Positions 23,148-31,272 of a stretch of 43,866 bases of DNA are shown in pieces. Within the stretch, counting starts at the first letter, position 1. The number at the start of each line of letters is the position of its first letter. The stretch is taken from contig JACPPO010000129.1 in assembly GCA_016190945.1 (NCBI GenBank), positions 1-43,866 of the forward strand, given 5' to 3'. The notes beneath the pieces are model-generated. The model was not told the DNA's origin and ran no database searches. It worked only from the letters and a program-made list of their open reading frames with translations. A program made the translations under genes and the position numbers. This stretch comes from Acidobacteriota bacterium. GTDB lineage: Bacteria; Acidobacteriota; Vicinamibacteria; Vicinamibacterales; UBA2999.

Positions 23148-24380
23148 ATGCCTACTCCCATCGTCATGCCCCAGATGGGCGAATCGATCGCGGAAGGAAC
23201 GATCGTCCGCTGGATCAAGAAAGTCGGCGACCAGGTCGAGCGCGACGAGCCGCTGTTCGAAATCACGACCGACAAGGTGGACGCCGAGATTCCATCTCCG
23301 GCGACGGGAATCCTTACCGAGATCATGGCCAAGGAAGGCGACACGGTCTCGGTGAACACCGTCGTCTGCACGATTCAGCAGGCGGGTGAGGAGCCGAGAC
23401 AGGAAGCGGCCCCGGCCCGGGTGCCGGCCCCTGTGACGACCGCGACCCCGCGTGTTGCCCGTCCGTTGTCAAGCCAGGCGACGCGCGACGATCTTCGCCG
23501 CCAGAAATCGTCGCCGCTCGTCCGCCGGATCGCGCGCGAGCACAACGTTGACGTGGCCCGGATTGCCGGCTCGGGCCTCGGGGGTCGCGTCACGAAGCAG
23601 GATATTCTCGACTATCTCGGCCGGGGTCAGGAATCGGGGATCAAGGATCAGGAATCCCCGACCCCCGGCCCCCGACTCCAGACAGAGGGCGACCGCGTCG
23701 AGATCCAGCCGCTCTCGCCGATGCGCAGGAGGATCGCCGAGCACATGGTCCTCAGCCGGCGCACGTCGGCCCACGTGCATTCGGTGTTCCACGTCAACTT
23801 TTCCGATGTGGAGAGGATCCGGCAGCAGAAGAAAGCGGAATACGAACGACTCGGCGCGAAGCTGACCTACATGGCGTTCATCGCCAAGGCGGTCATCGAC
23901 GCTCTTCGGCGGCACCGGGTCGTCAATGCGTCGCTGGACGGCGACAACGTCCTCTACAAGAAAAGCGTCAACCTCGGGATCGCCGTGGCGCTTGAAAGCG
24001 GCCTCATCGTGCCGGTCATCAAGAACGCAGACGAGAAGAACCTTCTCGGCCTGAGCCGCGCCATCGCCGACGTCGCCGAGCGCGCGCGCGCGAAGCGGCT
24101 GAAGCCGGAAGAAGTGCACGGCGGGACGTTCACCATCACGAATCCGGGGCAGTTTGGCGCGCAGTTCGGCATGCCGATCATCAACCAGCCGCAGGTTGCC
24201 ATCCTTGGCGTCGGCACCATCGAGAAGCGGCCAGTAGTCGTCGACGACGGTATTGCCATCCGCACGATGGCGTACCTGACGCTTGGCTACGATCACCGAC
24301 TTGTTGACGGGGCCGTCGCCGATCAGTTCATGTCAGACGTGAAGAAACACCTCGAGCATTTCGACCCGAACCAGGTGTAG
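23148..24380 (+). CDS. Dihydrolipoamide acyltransferase (E2) of a 2-oxo acid dehydrogenase complex
   Basis: The 410-aa protein has one lipoyl domain (MPQMGESIAEGTIVRWIKKV, with the lipoylated Lys in EITTDKVDAEI), a peripheral-subunit-binding domain (SPLVRRIAREHNVDVARIAG, then GRVTKQDILDYL) and the catalytic core ending in YDHRLVDGAVADQF (HxxxDG). ATG 23148 starts the lipoyl domain; the track's start at 23040 lies inside lpd. The linker after the binding domain (about residues 160-182, QESGIKDQESPTPGPRL) is encoded by a short-word GGAATC/GGGGATC repeat with inverted arms. Such a cluster is normally intergenic. No E1 gene is in the window, so pyruvate, 2-oxoglutarate and branched-chain substrates remain possible. 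Confidence 0.92.
   Translation: MPTPIVMPQMGESIAEGTIVRWIKKVGDQVERDEPLFEITTDKVDAEIPSPATGILTEIMAKEGDTVSVNTVVCTIQQAGEEPRQEAAPARVPAPVTTATPRVARPLSSQATRDDLRRQKSSPLVRRIAREHNVDVARIAGSGLGGRVTKQDILDYLGRGQESGIKDQESPTPGPRLQTEGDRVEIQPLSPMRRRIAEHMVLSRRTSAHVHSVFHVNFSDVERIRQQKKAEYERLGAKLTYMAFIAKAVIDALRRHRVVNASLDGDNVLYKKSVNLGIAVALESGLIVPVIKNADEKNLLGLSRAIADVAERARAKRLKPEEVHGGTFTITNPGQFGAQFGMPIINQPQVAILGVGTIEKRPVVVDDGIAIRTMAYLTLGYDHRLVDGAVADQFMSDVKKHLEHFDPNQV
23629..23682. repeat. Short-word repeat inserted in frame in the E2 linker
   Basis: The words GGAATC, GGGGATC, AGGATC and GGAATC follow each other, then a run of CCCCCG words. TCGGGGAT (23634-23641) and ATCCCCGA (23654-23661) form an 8-bp inverted repeat. 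The length keeps the reading frame and lies in a flexible linker, where an insertion would be tolerated. Confidence 0.65.
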
Positions 24381-25051
24381 TGCGCACGCTTGAGATCCGC
24401 CGGCTAGGTGTCGTTCGGTATCAGGAGGCGCTCGCACTGCAGCGGGCGCTTGTCGAAGAGCGCCGCGCGGACCACGTGCCCGACCTGCTCCTTCTGCTTC
24501 AGCATCCCGCCGTGATCACGCTTGGCGTCAAAGGCGACGGCGGCCGCTCGAATATCGTCGCCGGGGCGTCGCGGCTGGCCCAGCTCGGCATCGACATCTC
24601 AGAGACCGGGCGCGGCGGCGACGTGACCTATCACGGGCAGGGGCAGATCGTGGGTTATCCGATCCTCGATCTGCGTCCCGATCGGTGCGACGTGCGTCGC
24701 TATGTTCGTGACATCGAGGAAGTCATGATTCGCGTGTGCGCCGACTACGGTGTACCGGCAACGCGGCTCGAAGGCCTGACCGGAACCTGGATCGGGAACG
24801 ACAAGATCGGGGCGATAGGCGTTCGGATCTCGCGGTGGATCACGAGCCACGGATTCGCATTCAACGTGAACACGAACCTGGACCATTTCGATCTCATCGT
24901 GCCGTGCGGGATATCGGGCCGAGGGGTGACGTCGCTTCAACGCGCGACGGGCCGGGAGATTTCAGTCAGCGAGGTGGACGACGCGGTGATCCGGCACTTC
25001 TGCGACGTGTTCGAACGCGAGACTACGAACGCGATGCAGAAGTCAGCGTAA
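24380..25051 (+). CDS. lipB: Octanoyltransferase (lipoate biosynthesis)
   Basis: LipB transfers octanoyl from acyl carrier protein to the lipoyl domains of E2 and GcvH. The 223-aa protein has GRGGDVTYHGQGQIVGYP, the catalytic Lys in NDKIGAIGVRI, the SHGFAFNVNT motif and the acyl-accepting Cys in VPCGISGRGVTSL. GTG 24380 overlaps the E2 stop by one base, so lpd, E2 and lipB are one operon, and LipB would modify the E2 encoded beside it. No lipA is in the window. Its last 29 nt overlap the convergent CorC-like gene. Confidence 0.95.
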   Translation: MRTLEIRRLGVVRYQEALALQRALVEERRADHVPDLLLLLQHPAVITLGVKGDGGRSNIVAGASRLAQLGIDISETGRGGDVTYHGQGQIVGYPILDLRPDRCDVRRYVRDIEEVMIRVCADYGVPATRLEGLTGTWIGNDKIGAIGVRISRWITSHGFAFNVNTNLDHFDLIVPCGISGRGVTSLQRATGREISVSEVDDAVIRHFCDVFERETTNAMQKSA

Positions 25052-26333
25052 CAACGGCCTCGGCGACGCCACGGCCGGCCGTGGCCGTGACTTCAATCCG
25101 CGCATTGCGCCAGGTGACAGCGTCGCCGGAGGCGGCCGGCCGACCCAGCAGCAACAGCACGAGGCCGCTGATTGTCGTCACTTCGGGGTGATCCAGGGTG
25201 CAGCCAAGCGCCGTTCCCGCTTCCTCCAGACGCACGGTTCCACGCACCCGTAGTCGACCCGCTGCTTCCCGCACGATCGACGTCCGGCCGTGACCTTCTT
25301 CGATGTCTCCAACGACCTCTTCGAAGAGGTCCTCCATCGTGACGAGCCCCGCGGTACCGCCATGCTGATCCATCACCACCGCCATCTGCGCGCGGTAGCG
25401 ACGCATGACGGCGAGCACCTCGTCGAGCGGGGCCGGTCCGGGCACGTAGGGCAGCGGCCTGGCGTCGCGGGCGGTGACGGGCCTGTTCGCCACCAGATGC
25501 CGCAGCGCCTCCTTGATGTGAAGGCTGCCGATGATGTTGTCCAGATCGCCGACGAAGATGGGATATCGCGTGTGAGGATTGGCCTGAACGATCGCGCTCA
25601 ACTCGTCCGGCCCCGTACCTACCGCGATCCCGGTCAGCATGACGCGCGGCACCATGGCCTCGCCGGCCGTGAGGTCGCCGAACTCAAACAGCTCCCGGAG
25701 AATCTGCCCTGACTCCCCTCGCAGCATTCCGCCTTCCTGGCTTTCCTCGATGATGTACTGGAGCTCCTCAGTCGTGTGGTACCGCTCGGCGTCGACTTCG
25801 TGCCGCCGCACGCCAACCAGCCGCAGCAGGCCGTTGCCGATCGCGTTCAAGCTGACGATCAGGGGCCGCAGCGCCGCCTCGAGCGCCAGAATCAACGGGG
25901 AGACATAGAGCACGGTGCGCGCGGCCCGCTGGAGGGCAAGCGCCTTGGGAACCATTTCTCCCATCACAATGTGCAGGTAGGTCAGCACAGACACCGCCAC
26001 AACGCTCGCCACCGCATGTGCCGCGATCCATCGGTTTTCCTCGAACGGTTCCAGTCGCACCGCGATCCACTGCGCGATTACGTGCTCCCCGTACATGCCA
26101 AGCCCGAGGCTTGCCACGGAAATTCCGACCTGGGTGGTCGCGATGTATCGGTCCTGCCGCCTGGGATCCTCGAGAATGCGCGCTACACGCTGCGCCAGTC
26201 GGTTCCCCTGGCCGGCCTGGTGCTCGATGCTCGCTCGTGGCGCGCCGACGATGGCAAACTCCGCTGCGACAAACAATCCGTTGGCAACCACCAGCAGGAG
26301 GATGATGCCAGCCGCGATCACCAGGTCGGTCAC
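25023..26333 (-). CDS. CNNM/CorC-family membrane protein (DUF21-CBS-CorC)
   Basis: This 436-aa inner-membrane protein of the HlyC/CorC type is implicated in Mg2+ (and Co2+) transport. It has a DUF21/CNNM membrane region (NGLFVAAEFAIVGAPRASIE, GLGMYGEHVIAQW, MGEMVPKALALQ), a CBS pair (MVPRVMLTGIAV, TRYPIFVGDLDNIIGSLHIK) and a C-terminal CorC_HlyC domain (DQHGGTAGLVTMEDLFEEVV). It overlaps the homologous upstream gene by 4 nt (ATGA). The pair probably arose by duplication and is co-translated. Its 3' end overlaps lipB on the opposite strand. Confidence 0.9.
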   Translation of the reverse strand: MTDLVIAAGIILLLVVANGLFVAAEFAIVGAPRASIEHQAGQGNRLAQRVARILEDPRRQDRYIATTQVGISVASLGLGMYGEHVIAQWIAVRLEPFEENRWIAAHAVASVVAVSVLTYLHIVMGEMVPKALALQRAARTVLYVSPLILALEAALRPLIVSLNAIGNGLLRLVGVRRHEVDAERYHTTEELQYIIEESQEGGMLRGESGQILRELFEFGDLTAGEAMVPRVMLTGIAVGTGPDELSAIVQANPHTRYPIFVGDLDNIIGSLHIKEALRHLVANRPVTARDARPLPYVPGPAPLDEVLAVMRRYRAQMAVVMDQHGGTAGLVTMEDLFEEVVGDIEEGHGRTSIVREAAGRLRVRGTVRLEEAGTALGCTLDHPEVTTISGLVLLLLGRPAASGDAVTWRNARIEVTATAGRGVAEAVVTLTSASRS

Positions 26334-27649
26334 TCTTCCGTCCTCGTGTCTTCCGGCACGACTCGGCGCGCCAGCACGGAATCAAGGGCTCGATCCGCGA
26401 CCCGTTCCACCTCGAACTCGTAATCGCCCACGGTGGCACGGTCGCCTGGAACCGGCAGGTGGCCAAGGGCGGCCGTCACGAGTCCGCCGATGGTGGTCGC
26501 ATCTGTTTCCCATTGGGTGTTCAGCTGCGCCGCTGCATCGTCCACCGCCATCGCCCCAGGAACCCGAAGTCCGCCGTCGGGCAGCGCCTCCACCACCGGG
26601 CCTTCGGACTTGAACTCGTCACCAACTTCGCCGAGCAGCTCCGACAGCACGTCTTCCAGGGTCAGTAGCCCCGCCGTTCCACCGAACTCGTCGACCACGA
26701 GCGCCTGGTGCGAGTGCCGCTCCCGCAGCTCGCGCAGCACGCGGTCGGCCGTCACGCTCTCGTGCACGCTGGCAATCGGCCGCAGCAGGCTCGCGAGCGT
26801 GGCGTCCGGTCCGCCGCCGACCTGCCATCGAACCAGGTCCTTCGTATGCAGCATGCCGACGACGTTGTCGACTGAGCCTCGGTACACGGGCAGTCGCGAG
26901 AAAGGGCTTTGCGCGACGATGCCGATGACATCGCCGAGCGGCGTGCCGATGTCGAGCGCCGAAATCCTTCGGCGGGGCACCATCAACTGCTTCGCCTGAC
27001 GCAGGTTCAGCCGCAGGGCGCGCTGCAGCCGGCGGTGCTCATCCGGCTCGAGGAGGCCGCCATCGCGGCTTTCGGCGATCAGCAGCTCGATTTCATCTGG
27101 TGAATGAATATGGCGGTGGGTCTGCGACGGCGATCCAAGAAGCCGGAGCAGGAGCAAGCCGGTACCGTTCAGCCATTTGATGAAAGGGCGGTACACCCAT
27201 AGCGACGGCACCATCGGCACCACCGTATAGAGCGCCGCGTGCGTCGGGTATTGCAGCGCCAGCGACTTCGGCACCAGTTCGGCAAAGATGACCTGGGCGA
27301 CGGTCAGTGCGAGGAGCACCGCCACGGCGGACGTCGACTGTGCCGCCACCTCCTGCAGGCCTCCCAGCCGGCCGAAGAGCGGCGCCAGCGACACGGCAAT
27401 GGTCCGCTGGGCGTACGCGCCCAGTACGAGGCTGGAGAGCGTGATGCCGATTTGGCATGCGGCAATGTAACGGTCGAGCGCGGCGGGCGATTCGATCAGC
27501 GGCAACAGCCAGCCGGCCAGCGGGTTCCCGTCGGAGGCCAGCTGCTGGACGCGGCTGCGCCGCACGCTCACGGCCGCGAATTCGGCGCCGACGTACACGG
27601 CGTTGACCAGGATCAACGCCACGACGATCAGGAGGGTCGGCAGGATCAC
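26330..27649 (-). CDS. CNNM/CorC-family membrane protein, second copy
   Basis: This 439-aa paralogue has the same layout: DUF21 membrane region (NAVYVGAEFAAVSVRRSRVQ, FAELVPKSLALQ), CBS pair (MVPRRRISALDIG, SRLPVYRGSVDNVVGMLHTK) and CorC domain (DEFGGTAGLLTLEDVLSELL). The track's start at 27976 would run into the peptidase gene. GTG 27649 begins the first membrane helix (VILPTLLIVVALILV), 19 nt after the peptidase stop. No clear Shine-Dalgarno is seen, so coupling to the peptidase stop is plausible. Tandem CNNM pairs are frequent and may form heterodimers. Confidence 0.88.
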   Translation of the reverse strand: MILPTLLIVVALILVNAVYVGAEFAAVSVRRSRVQQLASDGNPLAGWLLPLIESPAALDRYIAACQIGITLSSLVLGAYAQRTIAVSLAPLFGRLGGLQEVAAQSTSAVAVLLALTVAQVIFAELVPKSLALQYPTHAALYTVVPMVPSLWVYRPFIKWLNGTGLLLLRLLGSPSQTHRHIHSPDEIELLIAESRDGGLLEPDEHRRLQRALRLNLRQAKQLMVPRRRISALDIGTPLGDVIGIVAQSPFSRLPVYRGSVDNVVGMLHTKDLVRWQVGGGPDATLASLLRPIASVHESVTADRVLRELRERHSHQALVVDEFGGTAGLLTLEDVLSELLGEVGDEFKSEGPVVEALPDGGLRVPGAMAVDDAAAQLNTQWETDATTIGGLVTAALGHLPVPGDRATVGDYEFEVERVADRALDSVLARRVVPEDTRTEE

Positions 27650-27668
27650 GGAATAGATTCGCCAGAAC

Positions 27669-29198
27669 TCAGCGCGTGCTGAATTGAGGCCGATCCTGCC
27701 GCGTGGCGAGACGCGCCGCCAGCTCCAGCACGAGCGTCGCGACCCGCGCGGCGCCCGCCGCGTCGATAAGGTTCCAATCGTCGCTCGGGCGATGGTAGTC
27801 GTCGTGGAAGCCCGTGAAGAAATGCAGCGCCGGCACGCGACGGTCGAGGAACGAAGAGTCGTCGCTGCGTGCGGCACCCGGGCCGCCGCGGCGCACATCG
27901 AGACCGGCGATTCGGCCCGTCGCGTCAACGTCCGCCTTGAGAGAGGGCATTCTATCGAGGCCACCAACCTCGACACGGCCGTTGGAACGACCGATCATGT
28001 CGAGGTTCAGCATCGCGACCGTGCCTGCCAGGGGGACCACGGGAGAGCTCGCATAATGCGCCGAGCCGAGCAGGCCCCGCTCTTCGCCTGCGAACGCCAC
28101 GAAGACGAGGGACCGCGGGAAGCGCGCCCGATCGGCCGCTGCAGCACCGGCAATCTCGATCAGCGCCGCGATGCCTGAGGCGTTGTCGTCGGCGCCGTTG
28201 TGGATCTCACCGGTGCGCTCCGGAGTACTGGAAAAACGGCCGCCCAGGCCGACATGGTCGTAATGAGCACCGAGCACAACCGCCTCCTCGTTCCTCGCAC
28301 CATCCGAGCCGTCGAGAACGCCGACAACATTGCGCACGATCCGGCGTTTCACAAAGAGGCGCTGTGCGTAGTCGATTCTTCCGCCGGTGAGCGCGCGCGA
28401 CCGCGGTATCAGATCGCGATCGATCTGGACAGCGAGACCGTCAAGATCCCAGGCCCGCAGCAGCACGGCCAATGCCTCGCGACGGACGCGCAGGACGGGA
28501 ATCTCGTGATCTTCCGCATCAGATTCGATCGAGAAGAGCCGGTAGTCGGCTTGATCGACGCGATGAGTGGGGTCTGACACGACGAGCAGGGCCCGCGCGC
28601 CACGGCTGCGCGCCGCGAGCGCCTTGCTGGGCAGGGTGGTCTCGCCAAGCGGCTGGGCGCCATTCAAACGACTGCCGCGCCGGTTCTCCTGCGGCTCGTG
28701 CGAGAAAATGAGCACGGCTTTGCCGGCGACATCGAGACCGGTGTAGTCGTCGTAGTTGAGTGCCGGCGCGGAAATACCATAGCCGGCAAACACGAGAGGA
28801 AGATTCTTCAGATCGATCGCAGCCGAGGACGTTACGCCTGTCGGCGTTGCGGCGAGCGGGTAATACGACTCGCCGAGCGACAATCGGACCGACTGCGCGG
28901 CCCCACGCACCACGAGGCTGTTGCCCTCGCCAACGCTGAGGCCCGCGTCCAGCTCGAACGGCTGAAACCAGTCACCGTTCCGTCCGCCCGGCCGCAGGCC
29001 GGCCGCCTTGAATTGCGCGGCGATGTACTCGGCCGCCTGTTCGAGCCCGGCGCTTCCGTTGCCCCGTCCCTGCAGGTCATCGGAGGCCAGGAACTTGATG
29101 TGGCCGAGCAGCGCCCCCGGCTCGATCGGCGGTGTTGCCGCCCCGACACCGCCAGCCAAGAGCGCGAGGAGGGCGGCCGAGCGAAGAAGCCCGTGCAT
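27669..29198 (-). CDS. Exported M28 family metallopeptidase with PA domain
   Basis: This 509-aa aminopeptidase has a signal peptide (MHGLLRSAALLALLAGGVGA), a protease-associated insert (FAGYGISAPALNYDDYTGLD) and an M28 zinc peptidase domain. Metal and catalytic residues are seen in order: LGAHYDHVG, NGADDNASG, AFAGEERGLLGS, LNLDMIGR and HDDYHRPSDD. It is expected to release N-terminal amino acids from peptides in the periplasm or outside. It lies 14 nt after the dehydrogenase-like gene and 19 nt before the CorC gene, in one minus-strand operon. The operon's functional logic is not clear. Confidence 0.93.
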   Translation of the reverse strand: MHGLLRSAALLALLAGGVGAATPPIEPGALLGHIKFLASDDLQGRGNGSAGLEQAAEYIAAQFKAAGLRPGGRNGDWFQPFELDAGLSVGEGNSLVVRGAAQSVRLSLGESYYPLAATPTGVTSSAAIDLKNLPLVFAGYGISAPALNYDDYTGLDVAGKAVLIFSHEPQENRRGSRLNGAQPLGETTLPSKALAARSRGARALLVVSDPTHRVDQADYRLFSIESDAEDHEIPVLRVRREALAVLLRAWDLDGLAVQIDRDLIPRSRALTGGRIDYAQRLFVKRRIVRNVVGVLDGSDGARNEEAVVLGAHYDHVGLGGRFSSTPERTGEIHNGADDNASGIAALIEIAGAAAADRARFPRSLVFVAFAGEERGLLGSAHYASSPVVPLAGTVAMLNLDMIGRSNGRVEVGGLDRMPSLKADVDATGRIAGLDVRRGGPGAARSDDSSFLDRRVPALHFFTGFHDDYHRPSDDWNLIDAAGAARVATLVLELAARLATRQDRPQFSTR

Positions 29199-29212
29199 CT
29201 AACGATCGTAAC

Positions 29213-30061
29213 CTACCCGCCCAGAGCGGTTTGAAGGCGCACGTGCTCGCGAGTGTTGAGCTCGGGAACGCGCGTCTGCGCGATGCCGCGCGCGGCAAGC
29301 CGGGCAGGGAGGGCGCCGGCGCGGTTTCTCACGCCGAATTCGCCCACTAGTTGCGTCAGGACGCTGAACGACCGTCTCGAGTCGCACAGGATGCCTTCAG
29401 CGACGCGTGCGGCGGCGGCCCCGAGCGTGTAAGGGCCGGGAGGCCAGAGGCGGACCGCCCGCGCCTCGATTCGCGCAAGCTGGACCTGCGACAGCATGCG
29501 CTGCAGGGCGTAACCTCCGATCGACGCTTCGCTCCACGGCACGACGAATCCGGCCGGCGGCGTGCCAAGCACCGTCAGCATGACCTCGCGCGGGGAGCAG
29601 CCGGCTTCCATCGCCACGATAGCCGTGATTGCCGATGCGAGTGCTTCGGGAGATGAACCAATAAGACGTTCGCGAGGGATTCGCGTTTCGTCAGCTGCCC
29701 TGCTGAGCAGCTCGACCTGCGAGGCGCCGGCAAACACAATCGGGGCATCGACGAGGTAGGGAAGGATCCGCGTCAGCATCGCCAGTCCTTCTTCACCCTG
29801 CCACTCGCTGAGGTGTGCGCGGAACCGATCGGCAATCACGCAGACGCTGCAGCCGGCGAGCCGGCTCTCATCGCCGGTGCCATCCAGGCGTGCGTGAAAA
29901 TCGTCGACGGCGCCCGACTGCTGAATGTCGAGCGCTTTCCCTGCGGCCGCATCGGCGACCTCATCCACGAGCAGCACACGGCTGACCCGGTCGCAAGACG
30001 CGAGCGCCTGCGCGGTCGCACCGCCAATGTCGCCCGCGCCGACGATTGCCACCGTTGTCAT
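29213..30061 (-). CDS. Malate/lactate dehydrogenase-like protein lacking catalytic residues
   Basis: The 282-aa protein has the LDH/MDH Rossmann start (TTVAIVGAGDIGGATAQALA), the acidic residue at the end of the second strand (LLVDEVADAAAGKALDIQQS) and the downstream helices of the family. The usual active-site His motif (G-G/E-H-G-D) is replaced by VLGTPPAGFVVPW. The segment that normally carries the substrate-binding Arg reads IGSSPEALASAITA. NAD(H) binding may remain, but malate or lactate turnover looks unlikely. ATG 30061 is chosen; in-frame ATGs at about 30091 and 30082 are alternatives. Annotation pipelines would probably call it malate dehydrogenase. It heads a four-gene minus-strand operon. 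Confidence 0.75.
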   Translation of the reverse strand: MTTVAIVGAGDIGGATAQALASCDRVSRVLLVDEVADAAAGKALDIQQSGAVDDFHARLDGTGDESRLAGCSVCVIADRFRAHLSEWQGEEGLAMLTRILPYLVDAPIVFAGASQVELLSRAADETRIPRERLIGSSPEALASAITAIVAMEAGCSPREVMLTVLGTPPAGFVVPWSEASIGGYALQRMLSQVQLARIEARAVRLWPPGPYTLGAAAARVAEGILCDSRRSFSVLTQLVGEFGVRNRAGALPARLAARGIAQTRVPELNTREHVRLQTALGG

Positions 30062-30129
30062 ATCGCGAAACCAATCCCTCATTTCACGCATGTCGCCACG
30101 ACCGACGCCGGCCAGCGCCGCCATGTGGC

Positions 30130-30177
30130 TGCGGAAAAAGCCATAACGTAACCTTGAAGAACGGCTTTTTCTCCGCA
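30130..30177. repeat. Imperfect inverted repeat between divergent genes
   Basis: TGCGG-AAAAAGCC (30130-30142) pairs with GGCTTTTT-CT-CCGCA (30163-30177), 8 plus 5 bp with a 2-nt bulge. It lies in the 196-bp divergent gap between the dehydrogenase-like gene and the SDR gene. It may be an operator or a hairpin. Confidence 0.45.
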
Positions 30178-30257
30178 CATGACGTCACTGGCCGTCGCCA
30201 CCGATGGCAACAGAAGCGACCTCAAGGGTTAACTCGGCGCGTGTATTGTAATAGGCG

Positions 30258-30983
30258 GTGAAGGCGTTCACAGACAAAGTCGCGATCGTGACGGGCGGTT
30301 CCCGCGGAATCGGCCTGGCGATTGCGCGCGCCCTGCTCGAGCGTGGCGCACGTGTGGCGATTACGGCCACCTCCGACGCAACGCTCGAAACCGGTGCGGC
30401 GGCACTGGAAAAAGTGTCAGGCGCCGGAGCGGTGCTGCCGATTCGCGCCGATGTGCGGCGTCACGAGGAGATGGAACAGGCGATCGATGCCGTCGCCCGG
30501 CATTTCGGCGGCCTTGATGTGCTCGTGAACAACGCCGGTGTCGGCGTGTTCCGCCCCGTCGCTGAAATGACGGTCGAGGAATGGCACCGCATCATCGACA
30601 CGAATGTGAGCGGGGTGTTCTACTGCTGCCGGGCCGCGCTGCCGCACCTACGGAAGCGTGACGGCGGTTGGATCATCAACATCAGCAGCCTTTCCGGCAT
30701 GAATCCGTTTCCTGAGGCCGCCGCGTATTGCGCCTCGAAGGCGGCCCTCAACGCATTCAGCGAGGCCCTCATGCAGGAAGTGAGACACGACGGCATCCGA
30801 GTCGCCTATGTCATGCCCGGGTCCGTGCGCACCGATTTCAGCGGTCGGTCGCCCGGATCCGACGACTGGAAGCTCGCGCCGGAAGACGTCGCGCGGGTCG
30901 TCATGGACCTGATTGCCCATCCGTCACGGAGCCTGCCGAGCCGCGTCGAGATACGCCCCGCCCGGCCGCCGAAGAAGGGCTGA
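30258..30983 (+). CDS. Short-chain dehydrogenase/reductase (SDR)
   Basis: This 241-aa classical SDR has the NAD(P) motif VTGGSRGIGLAIARAL, NNAGVGVF, the catalytic Ser in NISSLSG and the YxxxK motif in YCASKAALNAFSEAL. A Pro-Gly segment (YVMPGSVRTDF) follows. The start is GTG 30258 (MKAFTDKVAIVTGG). The substrate cannot be inferred; FabG-like ketoacyl reductases and sepiapterin-type enzymes share these motifs. Its stop overlaps the next small gene by one base, and a pseudokinase gene follows, so it belongs to a three-gene operon. Confidence 0.92.
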   Translation: MKAFTDKVAIVTGGSRGIGLAIARALLERGARVAITATSDATLETGAAALEKVSGAGAVLPIRADVRRHEEMEQAIDAVARHFGGLDVLVNNAGVGVFRPVAEMTVEEWHRIIDTNVSGVFYCCRAALPHLRKRDGGWIINISSLSGMNPFPEAAAYCASKAALNAFSEALMQEVRHDGIRVAYVMPGSVRTDFSGRSPGSDDWKLAPEDVARVVMDLIAHPSRSLPSRVEIRPARPPKKG

Positions 30984-31243
30984 TGGACACAATGTCGGCC
31001 TTCGACAAGCACCGCGACGCGCTCGAGGTTCACGAGACGATGATGGGCTCCGTCAACGGGCGCGTCGCCGTAGCCCTGGATCTGTTGACTGACGCCCTCG
31101 CCATGGTGGGGCAGCATGGCGTCTATTGCCAGAGCACGCGGGTACCCGGGACACCCACGCTCGACATTGCTCTTGTCCTGGAGCAGATCGGCGACGCCAA
31201 GGAGCTGCTTCAGAGCGTCATCGAACTGGAGCGGTCGGGATAG
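30983..31243 (+). CDS. Small conserved-looking protein of unknown function (86 aa)
   Basis: I do not recognise a family. ATG 30983 overlaps the SDR stop (TGATG), which supports a real gene. The protein (DTMSAFDKHRDALEVHETMM onwards) is soluble and mostly helical, with a repeated amphipathic pattern in ALDLLTDALAMVG and ALVLEQIGDAKELLQSVIEL. A short Thr/Pro-containing loop lies in the middle. There is no signal peptide and only one Cys. The track lists it as the end of a longer frame starting inside the SDR gene. Confidence 0.65.
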   Translation: MDTMSAFDKHRDALEVHETMMGSVNGRVAVALDLLTDALAMVGQHGVYCQSTRVPGTPTLDIALVLEQIGDAKELLQSVIELERSG

Positions 31244-31272
31244 ATAGGGGATGGACAGGGGATGAACAGAGG

